Origin: Burkholderiales bacterium RIFCSPHIGHO2_12_FULL_63_20
GTDB lineage: Bacteria > Pseudomonadota > Gammaproteobacteria > Burkholderiales > Burkholderiaceae_C
DNA length: 64,000 nucleotides
Assembly (NCBI GenBank): GCA_001770775.1
Contig: MESA01000007.1
Coordinates: forward strand, 117,274 to 181,273
Reading direction: 5' to 3'
A program made the position numbers and the translations under genes. Within the stretch, counting starts at the first letter, position 1, and every line of letters begins with the position of its first letter. The notes under the pieces were generated by a model. That model ran no database searches and was not told where the DNA came from. It saw nothing but the letters and a program-made list of their open reading frames with translations. Below, piece by piece: positions 1-8,186 of this stretch.

Positions 1-518
1 GCCCCATCCTGACCCTGTATGCCCCTCGCCCACTGCGTGCCGTGGTGCAGGTGCCGGCTTCGCAGTCCGAACAGGTCCGCACCGCTCAGCGCGTGGAGGT
101 CGAGGTGCCCACCGCCGGTGGCGCCACGACCTGGCTGCGCCCGGCCCAGGTCGTGGCCCTGCCAGGTGCCGACCCGGTGTCACAGACCGTGGAGTGGCGC
201 CTGGAGCTGCCGGACGTGACCGCCCTGCCCGGTCAGAACGTGCGCGTGCGCTTTGCCGAACTGCGCAACGACCCCGCGAACGCCGCCTCCACGGCGTCGC
301 AACTGAGCGTGCCCGCCTCGGCGGTGCTGCGCCGCGGCGAGTTGACCGCGGTCTATGTGGTGCGTGGTGGCCGCTTCATGCTGCAGGCGGTGCGTACCAG
401 CACCTCGCCGAGTTCACCCGGCCCGGTCACGCTGCTGAGCGGCGTGCGACCCGGTGACGTGATCGCCGCCGATGCCTTGAAGGCCGGCCTCGCCAACGCC
501 ACGCCTGCCAAGCCATGA
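1..518 (+). CDS. RND efflux periplasmic adaptor (membrane fusion protein), 5'-truncated
   Basis: Only the C-terminal part is in the window; the frame is open from the first bases, so the start lies upstream. The visible part reads as the beta-barrel and membrane-proximal domains of an HlyD/AcrA-type adaptor: a segment like LPGQNVRVRF, then VPASAVLRRGELTAVYVV and a closing LLSGVRPGDVI. Such adaptors sit in the periplasm and link an inner-membrane RND pump to an outer-membrane channel. The stop overlaps the start of the pump gene by 4 bases (ATGA), so the two are co-translated. No outer-membrane channel gene is visible. Substrate cannot be read from the sequence; the downstream sulfide genes suggest a sulfur-stress link, which is inference. 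Confidence 0.85.
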   Translation, partial: PILTLYAPRPLRAVVQVPASQSEQVRTAQRVEVEVPTAGGATTWLRPAQVVALPGADPVSQTVEWRLELPDVTALPGQNVRVRFAELRNDPANAASTASQLSVPASAVLRRGELTAVYVVRGGRFMLQAVRTSTSPSSPGPVTLLSGVRPGDVIAADALKAGLANATPAKP

Positions 519-3500
519 GCACCCACCCGGACACCCCCACGCCCGGCCTGGGCATTGCAGGGCGGCTGGCCCGCGCCTTTCAGGACAGCGCCATGACCCC
601 GCTGCTGGCCATCGTGGCCATGCTGCTGGGGCTGTTTGCCGTGCTGGTGACGCCGCGGGAGGAAGAGCCGCAAATCAACGTCACGATGGCGAACGTGATG
701 GTGCCCTTCCCGGGCGCCTCCAGCACCGACGTGCAGAACATGATCGCGCGCCCTGCCGAGCAGGTGCTCAGCCAGATCGCCGACATTGAGCACACCTATT
801 CCGTCTCGCGCCCCGGCATGGCGGTGATGACCGTGCAGTTTAAGGTGGGCGTGCCCCGCACCGAAGCCTTGGTGCGCCTGTACGACGTGCTCAACGCCAA
901 CCAGGACTGGCTGCCCCGCAACTTGGGCGCCCTGCCCCCCATCGTCAAGCCCAAGGGCATTGACGACGTGCCCGTTCTGGGCGTGACACTGTGGAGCCGT
1001 GACCACCAGTCGGCCCTGGAGCTGGAGCGCGTGGCCCGCACCCTGGAAGCCGAATTGAAGCGCGTGCCCGGCACGCGTGAGGTGCAGACCATTGGCGGCC
1101 CCGGCCAGGCCGTGATGGTGACGGTGGACCCCAGCCGCCTGCGTGAGCGCGGCGTGGACCTGGCCAGCTTGCAACAATCGCTGGGCGCCGCCAACCTGAG
1201 CCTGCCCTCCGGTGCTGTGCTGGCCCCGCAGGCCGATGGCCGCAGCCAGTTGCTCACCATTGAAACGGGCGAGTTCCTGCGCTCCGCCGATGACGTGCGC
1301 CAACTGGTGGTGGGCGTGCACCAGGGCAAACCGGTGTACCTGCACGAGGTGGCCCAGATCGAGGCTGGTGCGCAGCAACCCAGCCGCCACACCTGGTACA
1401 CCCCCGGCCAGACCCCGGCAGACACCCCCGAGGCGGCCTCCGCCCCGGCCGCGGGTGGCGCCTACCCGTCGGTCACCCTCATCGTCACCAAAAAGCCCGG
1501 CCAGAACGCCGTGGACGTGGCCCGTGCTGCCCGCGAGCGCCTGGACAACCTGCGCAACACCGTGGTGCCCGCCGATGTGGAGGTCACCGTCACCCGCGAC
1601 TACGGCGTGACCGCCGAAGAAAAGGCCAACAAGCTGATCCAGAAGCTGGCCTTTGCCACGGGTTCCGTGATCCTGCTGGTGGGTTTCGCCCTGGGCCGAC
1701 GCGAAGCCGTGATCGTGGGCGCCGCCGTGATCCTCACCCTCACCGCCACGCTGTTCGCGTCGTGGGCCTGGGGCTTCACGCTCAACCGCGTCTCGCTGTT
1801 CGCCCTGATCTTCTCGATTGGCATCCTGGTGGACGACGCCATCGTGGTGGTGGAGAACATCCACCGTCACCAGCAACTCACTCCCGGCAAGCCGCTGCGC
1901 GAGATCATTCCCGTGGCCGTGGACGAAGTCGGTGGCCCCACCATCCTGGCCACGCTGACCGTGATCGCGGCCCTGCTGCCCATGGCTTTCGTGAGCGGCC
2001 TGATGGGGCCATACATGAGCCCCATCCCCATCAACTCCAGCCTGGGCATGGCCTTGTCGCTTGGCATCGCCTTCACGGTGACCCCGTGGCTGGCGCTCAA
2101 GTTGATGAAGTCGCACGCGGGGGAGCATGGTGCAGCTGACGGGTCAGGCGATGACACCCCGCACGAGGCCACCGGCCTGGCAGCCCGCTTGCAGCGCGTC
2201 TTCCACCGCGTGCTGATGCCCCTGCTGGTGCACCGCCGCAAGCGCTGGATCATGGGCCTGGGCATTGTGGCCGCGCTGATGGTGTCGGTGGCCTTGACCA
2301 CCATCCCCTCATCGGGCCTGGGCGTGGTGCTGAAAATGCTGCCCTTTGACAACAAGAGCGAGTTCCAGGTGGTGCTGGACATGCCCGCGGGCACCCCGGT
2401 GGAAGACACGGCCGCAGCCCTGCAAGACATGAGTGCCTTCCTGGCCCAGCAGAGCGAGGTGCTCAATGTGCAAGGCTATGCCGGCACGGCCTCGCCCATC
2501 ACCTTCAACGGCCTGGTGCGCCAGTACTACCTGCGCGCCGATGCCGAGCAAGGCGACCTGCAGGTCAACCTGGTCGACAAGGCCCATCGTCACGAACAGA
2601 GCCACCCGATCGCGCAGCGCCTGCGCTCCGAGCTGGAAAAGATCGCCACCCGCCACGGCGGACGCATCAAGGTGGTGGAAGTGCCGCCCGGCCCGCCAGT
2701 GATGTCGCCCTTGGTCGCCGAAATCTACGGCCCCGACGAAGCCGGACGCCAGCAACTGGCCCAGCGCGTGGCAAAGGCCTTTGCCGGCACCCCGGACATC
2801 GTGGGCGTGGACACCAGCCTGAAGGAAGACGCCGAGCGCGTGTTCCTGCGCGTGCAGCGTCAACGTGCCGAGTCCCTGGGCATCCCGGTGGCCGTGGTGG
2901 CACAAGCGGTGCAAGCCGCCCTGTCAGGTGCCGACGCCGCCTACCTGCACGACGGGCAATCCAAGCTGCCCGTGCCCGTGCGCATTCAACTGCCGCGCGA
3001 GTCTCAGGTGGGCCTGGACACGCTGCTGGGCCTGCCCCTGCGCGCCGCCAACGGCCAGTTGGTGCCCCTGTCGGAGCTGGTGCGCGTGGAGCGTGGGCGC
3101 ATCGACAAGCCCCTGTTCACCAAGAATCTGCTGCCGGTGAGTTATGTGTTTGGCGACATGGCCGGCCAGCTCGACTCGCCGCTTTATGGCCTGTTCGCCA
3201 TCCGCGACAAGTTGGCCGCTGCGGCCCTGCCCGACACCGGCGGCATCAGCGAGTTCTGGATTCGCCAGCCCGACGACCCGTTCCGTGGCTACAGCCTGAA
3301 GTGGGACGGCGAATGGCAGATCACCTACGAGACCTTCCGCGACATGGGCGCTGCCTATGGCGTGGGCCTCATCCTGATCTACCTGCTGGTGGTGGCGCAG
3401 TTCAAGTCCTACCGCACGCCGCTGATCATCATGGCGCCCATTCCGCTGACCATCATCGGCGTGATGCCCGGGCACGCCCTGCTGGGAGCCCAGTTCACGG

Positions 3501-3823
3501 CCACCTCGATGATCGGGATGATTGCCCTGGCCGGCATCATCGTGCGCAACTCCATCCTGCTGGTCGATTTCATCGAGCTGCAGGTGGCGCAAGGCATGGC
3601 TTTCAAGGAGGCTGTGGTGTCGTCGGCCGCCGTGCGGGCCCAACCCATCGCCTTGACCGGCATCGCCGCGATGGTGGGCGCCTTCTTCATTCTGGATGAC
3701 CCGATCTTCAACGGTCTGGCCGTGTCCCTGATCTTCGGCATCCTCGTCTCCACCCTGCTGACGCTGGTGGTGATCCCGGTGCTGTACTACGCGGCCTACC
3801 GCCGCCAGCTGGAAGCGGCCTGA
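515..3823 (+). CDS. RND-family efflux permease (AcrB-like)
   Basis: An 1102-residue inner-membrane pump of normal RND length. The N-terminus carries TM1 followed by the REEEPQI stretch and a long periplasmic porter domain. TM4, near residue 440, carries the paired aspartates (GILVDDAIVVVENI) used for proton relay in this superfamily. A second large periplasmic loop and the C-terminal TM bundle (IGMIALAGIIVRNSILLVDF) complete the duplicated fold. It would export a substrate from periplasm or cytoplasm using the proton gradient. The gene overlaps the adaptor gene by ATGA and is followed 34 bases later by a DUF2892 gene, then a CsoR-like regulator, so it probably belongs to the same transcription unit. 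Assignment to RND is firm; the HAE or other subclass is not decided. Confidence 0.93.
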   Translation: MSTHPDTPTPGLGIAGRLARAFQDSAMTPLLAIVAMLLGLFAVLVTPREEEPQINVTMANVMVPFPGASSTDVQNMIARPAEQVLSQIADIEHTYSVSRPGMAVMTVQFKVGVPRTEALVRLYDVLNANQDWLPRNLGALPPIVKPKGIDDVPVLGVTLWSRDHQSALELERVARTLEAELKRVPGTREVQTIGGPGQAVMVTVDPSRLRERGVDLASLQQSLGAANLSLPSGAVLAPQADGRSQLLTIETGEFLRSADDVRQLVVGVHQGKPVYLHEVAQIEAGAQQPSRHTWYTPGQTPADTPEAASAPAAGGAYPSVTLIVTKKPGQNAVDVARAARERLDNLRNTVVPADVEVTVTRDYGVTAEEKANKLIQKLAFATGSVILLVGFALGRREAVIVGAAVILTLTATLFASWAWGFTLNRVSLFALIFSIGILVDDAIVVVENIHRHQQLTPGKPLREIIPVAVDEVGGPTILATLTVIAALLPMAFVSGLMGPYMSPIPINSSLGMALSLGIAFTVTPWLALKLMKSHAGEHGAADGSGDDTPHEATGLAARLQRVFHRVLMPLLVHRRKRWIMGLGIVAALMVSVALTTIPSSGLGVVLKMLPFDNKSEFQVVLDMPAGTPVEDTAAALQDMSAFLAQQSEVLNVQGYAGTASPITFNGLVRQYYLRADAEQGDLQVNLVDKAHRHEQSHPIAQRLRSELEKIATRHGGRIKVVEVPPGPPVMSPLVAEIYGPDEAGRQQLAQRVAKAFAGTPDIVGVDTSLKEDAERVFLRVQRQRAESLGIPVAVVAQAVQAALSGADAAYLHDGQSKLPVPVRIQLPRESQVGLDTLLGLPLRAANGQLVPLSELVRVERGRIDKPLFTKNLLPVSYVFGDMAGQLDSPLYGLFAIRDKLAAAALPDTGGISEFWIRQPDDPFRGYSLKWDGEWQITYETFRDMGAAYGVGLILIYLLVVAQFKSYRTPLIIMAPIPLTIIGVMPGHALLGAQFTATSMIGMIALAGIIVRNSILLVDFIELQVAQGMAFKEAVVSSAAVRAQPIALTGIAAMVGAFFILDDPIFNGLAVSLIFGILVSTLLTLVVIPVLYYAAYRRQLEAA

Positions 3824-3857
3824 CGCCGTTTCAGTCAACCTTTTCAAGGAGTTTCAC

Positions 3858-4073
3858 ATGACCGTTGAACGCATGATCCGCATCGTGGCCGGCCTTTTCA
3901 TCATGATCTCGCTGGCCCTCGGCGTCGAAGGCAGCCCCCTGTTTGTCTCGAAATGGGCACTGGCTTTCACGGCCTTCGTCGGCGCCAACCTGTTCCAGTT
4001 CGGCTTCACCAACTTCTGCCCGATGGCCATCATCTTGCGCAAGCTCGGTTTCAAGGACGCGGCCTGCGGTTGA
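3858..4073 (+). CDS. DUF2892 (YgaP-like) small membrane protein
   Basis: A 71-residue protein with two hydrophobic segments and the DUF2892 pattern: an N-terminal MTVERMIRIVAGLFIMISL and a C-terminal NFCPMAIILRKLG containing the CP motif. In other bacteria this domain occurs alone or fused to rhodanese (YgaP) and is repeatedly found among sulfur-oxidation genes. A good ribosome site (AAGGAG, 7 bases before the ATG) supports the start. It lies between the RND pump and the CsoR-like regulator. A second, distinct DUF2892 gene is found at 11598-11786 in the other sulfur cluster of this window. Its biochemical role is not established. Confidence 0.88.
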   Translation: MTVERMIRIVAGLFIMISLALGVEGSPLFVSKWALAFTAFVGANLFQFGFTNFCPMAIILRKLGFKDAACG

Positions 4074-4120
4074 CACATCCTTGACATCTGGCTGCGGCTC
4101 ATCTTGAAAGGCGTTGCACA

Positions 4121-4456
4121 ATGACCGATCGACGTACTTCTACCGCGCAGGCGGACGACTGCAACATGGCAGCCCTGAACAACGACAAGAGCCGCACCGA
4201 CATCCTCAACCGCCTCAAGCGTGCCGAAGGGCAGTTGCGTGGCATCCAGCGCATGATCGAAGAGGGCGAGTCCTGCCTGCCCATCGCCACGCAAATGGCG
4301 GCCGTGCGCAAGGCCCTGGACAGCACCTATGTGCGCATGACCATGTGCTTCATGGAGCAGCAGCTGCAAGACAAGCTGGGCACCCCGGCCGAAGGCAGCC
4401 CGGAGATGGATGACATGTTCGGCGAAATCGAAAAGCTGCTGGGCAAGATCCGCTGA
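4121..4456 (+). CDS. CsoR/RcnR/CstR-family transcriptional repressor, variant cysteine pattern
   Basis: A 111-residue all-helical DUF156 protein (NRLKRAEGQLRGIQRMIEEG, then the TQMAAVRKALD helix). Members are tetrameric repressors that sense Cu, Ni, formaldehyde or persulfide. The first conserved cysteine is C52. The second cysteine is C76, 24 residues later, whereas CstR pairs its cysteines 29 apart and CsoR/FrmR place a His 25 after the first Cys (here F77). The sensing site is therefore not a standard copper, nickel or CstR site. Position next to sqr argues for a reactive-sulfur sensor. A candidate operator lies before sqr (5351-5369) and again before the rhodanese gene (16897-16915). An internal ATG at residue 16 is a possible alternative start. 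Confidence 0.85.
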   Translation: MTDRRTSTAQADDCNMAALNNDKSRTDILNRLKRAEGQLRGIQRMIEEGESCLPIATQMAAVRKALDSTYVRMTMCFMEQQLQDKLGTPAEGSPEMDDMFGEIEKLLGKIR

Positions 4457-4478
4457 CGCCCTTGCCGCCCCTTTGACC

Positions 4479-4904
4479 ATGCCTGCCCTCGACCCTTCAG
4501 CATCCCTCCCCATCGACAGTGATCACGCGCGTCGTGTGGAGCAGTCGCTGATGTCGCTCAATGCCCGCATTGGCGTTCTGGCCAAGGTACTGGGGGCGGA
4601 CCTGGGAGCAGAGACCGACGTTGAGCACATCCTGAACCGGGAGCATGCCTTTTTCCGCTTGCAGGCCAGCATCACCCATGCGAATGCCGGCGAGCGTCGG
4701 CTGCAGCGCGAATGGGAAGAACTGCGGGGCCTGCTGGCCCTGCGTTGCGACCTGATGGCGAAAAGCCTGGACGAGCTGGGGCTCGACGCGGTGCGCCAGA
4801 TCACCCTGCAGGTACAGGCCCGCCGTGACAAGGAAGGGCTCGCGCCGGACTCGGACGGCTTTCATCTGCGCCATCGCCTGAACTCGCCCTCAGACACCCC
4901 CTGA
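4479..4904 (+). CDS. Hypothetical protein, helical
   Basis: I do not recognise this 141-residue protein. It is mostly charged and predicted helical (for example RRVEQSLMSLNARIGVLAKVL and a central REHAFFRLQASITHANAGERRLQREWEE split over two helices). There is no signal peptide or membrane segment. The start chosen is the ATG at 4479, 22 bases after the regulator's stop; an upstream in-frame start would overlap the regulator heavily. It ends 15 bases before the AhpD-like gene, so it is likely co-transcribed with its neighbours. Function unknown. Confidence 0.6.
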   Translation: MPALDPSASLPIDSDHARRVEQSLMSLNARIGVLAKVLGADLGAETDVEHILNREHAFFRLQASITHANAGERRLQREWEELRGLLALRCDLMAKSLDELGLDAVRQITLQVQARRDKEGLAPDSDGFHLRHRLNSPSDTP

Positions 4905-4919
4905 CTCTGGAGATTCGAG

Positions 4920-5276
4920 ATGAGCACGTTTGACCATGCCGGCCTCATGCAAGACATCAACAGCTGCCTTGCGCCTTTCCGAAAATCGCAGTCCGAGGCC
5001 ATGCGCGGCTTTGGTCAGTTGGCCCAGGCGGCCATGGCGGAAGGCGCCATCAGCGCCAAAAACAAGGAACTGATCGCCTTGGCCATTGGCGTGAGCCAGC
5101 ACTGTTCCGGCTGCATCGGCTTTCATGTGAAGGCGCTGCACAAGCTGGGCACCTCCCGCGCCGAACTGGAAGAAATGCTGGCGGTCGCCGTCTACATGGG
5201 CGGTGGCCCTTCACTGATGTACTCCGCCGAAGCGCTTCGAGCCTGGGACGTCGTGTCTGGGGCTGTGCCCGCCTGA
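4920..5276 (+). CDS. Carboxymuconolactone decarboxylase / AhpD-like protein
   Basis: A 118-residue CMD-fold protein. The AhpD redox motif E-x11-C-x2-C-x3-H is complete: E50, C62, C65 and H69 (HCSGCIGFH). This indicates a thiol-disulfide or peroxidase-type activity rather than the decarboxylase activity for which the family is named. It lies between the CsoR-like gene group and sqr, so a role in reducing persulfides or peroxides formed during sulfide oxidation is plausible but inferred. The gene is followed by a 110-base intergenic region holding the sqr control site. Confidence 0.85.
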   Translation: MSTFDHAGLMQDINSCLAPFRKSQSEAMRGFGQLAQAAMAEGAISAKNKELIALAIGVSQHCSGCIGFHVKALHKLGTSRAELEEMLAVAVYMGGGPSLMYSAEALRAWDVVSGAVPA

Positions 5277-5350
5277 AGTCAGTGTCACAGAGCAGCTGGA
5301 TTAAGGGAAATCCCTGTAACCCACCTGCCCTCTGAGGTTCAGCATCTCAC

Positions 5351-5369
5351 ATATACCCCAACAGGTATG
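5351..5369 (+). promoter_or_regulatory. Candidate operator upstream of sqr (CsoR-type)
   Basis: The sequence is ATATACCCC-AACAG-GTATG, containing the inverted repeat ATACC-N6-GGTAT. It ends 17 bases before the sqr ATG, just ahead of the AAGGAGA ribosome site. The same 9-5-5 layout with identical arms and the same orientation recurs upstream of the rhodanese gene at 16897-16915. AT-flanked C/G tracts are typical of CsoR/RcnR-family operators. A second, smaller inverted repeat (AGGGA-AA-TCCCT, 5304-5315) lies 35 bases further upstream. Confidence 0.6.
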
Positions 5370-5386
5370 AAACAAGGAGAGCGGGC

Positions 5387-6661
5387 ATGGCACACATTGT
5401 GATCTTGGGTGCAGGCTTGGGCGGCTTGCCCATGGCCTTCGAGATGAAGGAACAGGCCCGCCAGACGGATACCGTCACGGTCATTTCCAACGCTCCGAAT
5501 TTCCATTTCGTCCCGTCCAACCCGTGGGTCGCGGTGGACTGGCGCGATCGGGATGAAATCGAACTGCCCATCGCGCCGATTCTGGCCAAGAAAGGCATCG
5601 CCTTCATCCCGGTGGGTGCCCAGCGTGTGGACCCCGAGCACAACAAGGTGCTGCTGGACGATGGGCGAGAGGTGGACTACGACTATCTGGTCATCGCCAC
5701 CGGGCCCAAACTGGCGTTTGACGAGATCGAGGGGCTGGGGCCGCAAGGCTTCACGCAGTCGGTTTGCCATGTGGACCACGCCGAGCACGCGAAAGACGCG
5801 TGGATGAAGTTCGTGGAGGAGCCCGGCCCGATTGTGGTGGGCGCGGTGCAAGGGGCCTCGTGCTTTGGCCCGGCCTATGAGTACACGATGATCATGGAGA
5901 CCGACCTTCGCCGTCGCAAGATCCGCGACAAGGTGCCCATGACCTACGTCACATCCGAGCCCTACATCGGCCACCTGGGCCTCAATGGCGTGGGCGACAG
6001 CAAGAGCCTGATGGAGTCCATCTTCCGCGACAAGGCGATCCGCTGGATCTGCAACGCCAAGGTGACGAAGGTGGAGCAAGGGCAGATGTACGTCACCGAA
6101 CACGATGACGACGGCAAGCCCAAGAAGGACCACGTCCTGCCCTTCAAGTACTCGATGATGCTGCCCGCGTTCAAGGGCATCGACGCCGTCTTCGGCATCG
6201 AGGGACTGGTCAACCCCCGAGGCTTTGTGCTGATCGACGAGCACCAGCGCAATCCGCGCTACCCGAATGTGTTTGCGGTTGGCGTGTGCGTGGCCATTGC
6301 GCCCACGGAACCGACGCCGGTACCCACGGGCGTTCCCAAGACCGGCTTCATGATCGAGTCGATGGTGACGGCCACGGCCCACAACATCCGCGCCATGCTG
6401 GATGGGTTCAACCCCACCCAGAAAGCCACCTGGAATGCCGTGTGCCTGGCAGATTTTGGCGACCGTGGAGCCGCCTTCATCGCCCTGCCCCAGATCCCGC
6501 CGCGCAACGTGAACTGGTTTGGCGAGGGGTACTGGGTGCACCTGGCCAAGATTGCCTTTGAGAAGTACTTCATCCGCAAGATGAAGAAAGGCACCTCAGA
6601 GCCGATTTACGAAAAAATCGTCATGCAGGCCATGGGCATCATGAAGATGAAGGATCACTGA
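5387..6661 (+). CDS. sqr: Sulfide:quinone oxidoreductase
   Basis: A 424-residue flavoprotein of the SQR family, which oxidises sulfide to persulfide or polysulfide and passes electrons to quinone at the inner membrane. The N-terminus has the FAD-binding GAGLGG motif. Three cysteines match the catalytic set of characterised SQRs in spacing: C127 (SVCHVDH), C159 (GASCFGP) and C353 (AVCLADFG), corresponding to C128/C160/C356 of the Acidithiobacillus enzyme. A C-terminal amphipathic Lys-rich helix (KYFIRKMKKG) fits membrane attachment. A strong ribosome site precedes the ATG and a candidate operator lies 17 bases upstream. It converges with dps with only 12 bases between them. Confidence 0.94.
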   Translation: MAHIVILGAGLGGLPMAFEMKEQARQTDTVTVISNAPNFHFVPSNPWVAVDWRDRDEIELPIAPILAKKGIAFIPVGAQRVDPEHNKVLLDDGREVDYDYLVIATGPKLAFDEIEGLGPQGFTQSVCHVDHAEHAKDAWMKFVEEPGPIVVGAVQGASCFGPAYEYTMIMETDLRRRKIRDKVPMTYVTSEPYIGHLGLNGVGDSKSLMESIFRDKAIRWICNAKVTKVEQGQMYVTEHDDDGKPKKDHVLPFKYSMMLPAFKGIDAVFGIEGLVNPRGFVLIDEHQRNPRYPNVFAVGVCVAIAPTEPTPVPTGVPKTGFMIESMVTATAHNIRAMLDGFNPTQKATWNAVCLADFGDRGAAFIALPQIPPRNVNWFGEGYWVHLAKIAFEKYFIRKMKKGTSEPIYEKIVMQAMGIMKMKDH

Positions 6662-6673
6662 GCGCGAAACGGC

Positions 6674-7165
6674 TCAGTCCTCCAGCAGGCTGCGCAGCAT
6701 CCAGGCGGTCTTCTCGTGAACGTCCATGCGCTGGGTCAGCAAATCGGCGGTCGGCTGGTCGTTGGCTTCATCGACCACAGGGAACAGCTTGCGGGCTGTG
6801 CGCGCGGTGGCTTCCTGAGCCGACACCAGGTGGCGGATCATGTCGGTGGCCTTGGGCACGCCGTCCACTTCCTTGATGGAAGCCAGCTTGACGAACTCCT
6901 TGTAGGTGCCCGGTGCCGGGAAGCCCAGGGCACGGATGCGCTCGGCAATCAGGTCCAGCGCCGTCCACTGTTCGGTGTACTGGGTCATGAACATGGTGTG
7001 CAGCGTGTTGAACTGCGGCCCGGTCACGTTCCAGTGGAAGTTGTGGGTCATCAGGTACAGGGTGTAGCTGTCTGCCAGCAAGGCCGACAGGCCATCGGCG
7101 ATCTTCTTGCGATCAGACTCGCTGATGCCGATGTCCATCGACAGCTTCTTGGATTGCTTTGCCAT
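6674..7165 (-). CDS. dps: Dps-type DNA-protection ferritin
   Basis: A 163-residue Dps/miniferritin. The ferroxidase motif at the dimer interface is visible: [13 protein letters not shown] early in the protein, then [19 protein letters not shown]. It stores iron using hydrogen peroxide and shields DNA in stress. A Lys-rich N-terminus (MAKQSKKL) fits DNA binding. The ribosome site AAGGAG lies 7 bases before this ATG; a second ATG directly before it (7168) is also possible. The 279 bases upstream contain no gene; a short GC hairpin (GGGGC-GCGCA-GCCCC near 7391) is the only structure noted. KatG nearby serves the same stress. Confidence 0.93.
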   Translation of the reverse strand: MAKQSKKLSMDIGISESDRKKIADGLSALLADSYTLYLMTHNFHWNVTGPQFNTLHTMFMTQYTEQWTALDLIAERIRALGFPAPGTYKEFVKLASIKEVDGVPKATDMIRHLVSAQEATARTARKLFPVVDEANDQPTADLLTQRMDVHEKTAWMLRSLLED

Positions 7166-7444
7166 CATCTTGCTCCTTGAAAAGAGGTGCGGCACCACTG
7201 CGCTTGTGCCATGGCTACACCATACCAAAAACTCGCCGTATCGCTGTCCGATGAGCTCAGTTGTGGACACGCTTGCCACGTTCTCATCGCGCCATTCAGG
7301 CGGGTGATGGCTTCAGTGATGAGCGCAGGAAGCCCGTCATGCTTTGAACGTGATCCGGGCCACGCCCACGGGCATCAGCGGGTGAGCCTGGGGCGCGCAG
7401 CCCCCTCCATCACAAGGCCCGGTGCGCCAGAGCCTTGAGCAGGT

Positions 7445-8167
7445 TCAAGATGTCGCCTCAGGCTGATCCAATCGACGCAGCAGGCGCACGTGCATGGGGC
7501 GCACGAAATCTGCCCCATCGGGGCCACAGTGCGGGGCAAAGGCCACGGCCACGCGCTGGATCAGCTCGTCAGTGAGGGCATGATCGGCAAAGGTGGGCCG
7601 CATCATGCGCTGCTCAAACTCGTTGAAATCGGTGTAGTGCACCGGCATGTCAAACCGGCGCTCGGCCACCTGCTGCCAGGGACCGTGGTCCAGGGCCCGG
7701 TCCACGGCGGCCTGGGCGGCGGCACGCACCTCGCCCTCGTCATTGAACAGGCGCACGATCTCGTTGAGCGGGCCGTCGTACACGGGCTCGGACACATACA
7801 GGTGCCCGCCGGGGCGCAGCACCCGCGCCACCTCGCTCAAAGCCTGATCCAGCAGGGGCAAAGGCACATGGTGCAAGGACTTCAGCATCAGCGCCAGGTC
7901 GAAAGACGCGTCAGGGAACGGCACTTCTTGCGCACCGGCGGCCACAAAACTCAGATGCTCTTGCGGGTCGGCCAGGTTCTTGGCGTGCTGGCGCGCATCC
8001 ACTTCCAGCCCTGTCACATGGCTGTCGGGATAGGCCTGCAGCAGTTGGCGAGCCAAGCGGGCATTGCCACATCCCAGCTCGATGATGTGCAGCCCCTCCA
8101 GCGGCACCAGGTCAGACAGGACTTGCAGTTCGTTGCGGATCAAGGGCAAGGTGGCAGAAGCAGGCAT
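7445..8167 (-). CDS. Class I SAM-dependent methyltransferase
   Basis: A 240-residue Rossmann methyltransferase of the Methyltransf_11 type. The SAM-binding motif I is IIELGCGNARLA near residue 30; motif IV and post-motif are SFDLALMLKSLHHV and VARVLRPGGHLYVSEP. The substrate is not evident. It is 19 bases downstream of the Lgt-like/thioredoxin fusion gene on the same strand, so the two form a likely operon. No targeting signal is seen. Confidence 0.85.
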   Translation of the reverse strand: MPASATLPLIRNELQVLSDLVPLEGLHIIELGCGNARLARQLLQAYPDSHVTGLEVDARQHAKNLADPQEHLSFVAAGAQEVPFPDASFDLALMLKSLHHVPLPLLDQALSEVARVLRPGGHLYVSEPVYDGPLNEIVRLFNDEGEVRAAAQAAVDRALDHGPWQQVAERRFDMPVHYTDFNEFEQRMMRPTFADHALTDELIQRVAVAFAPHCGPDGADFVRPMHVRLLRRLDQPEATS

Positions 8168-8186
8168 GGCACAAGCATCAACAGGT

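Noticed and set aside
7391..7405. GC hairpin between dps and the methyltransferase as a terminator
   Set aside because: Five-base stem without a T-tract on either strand; too weak to list as a terminator.
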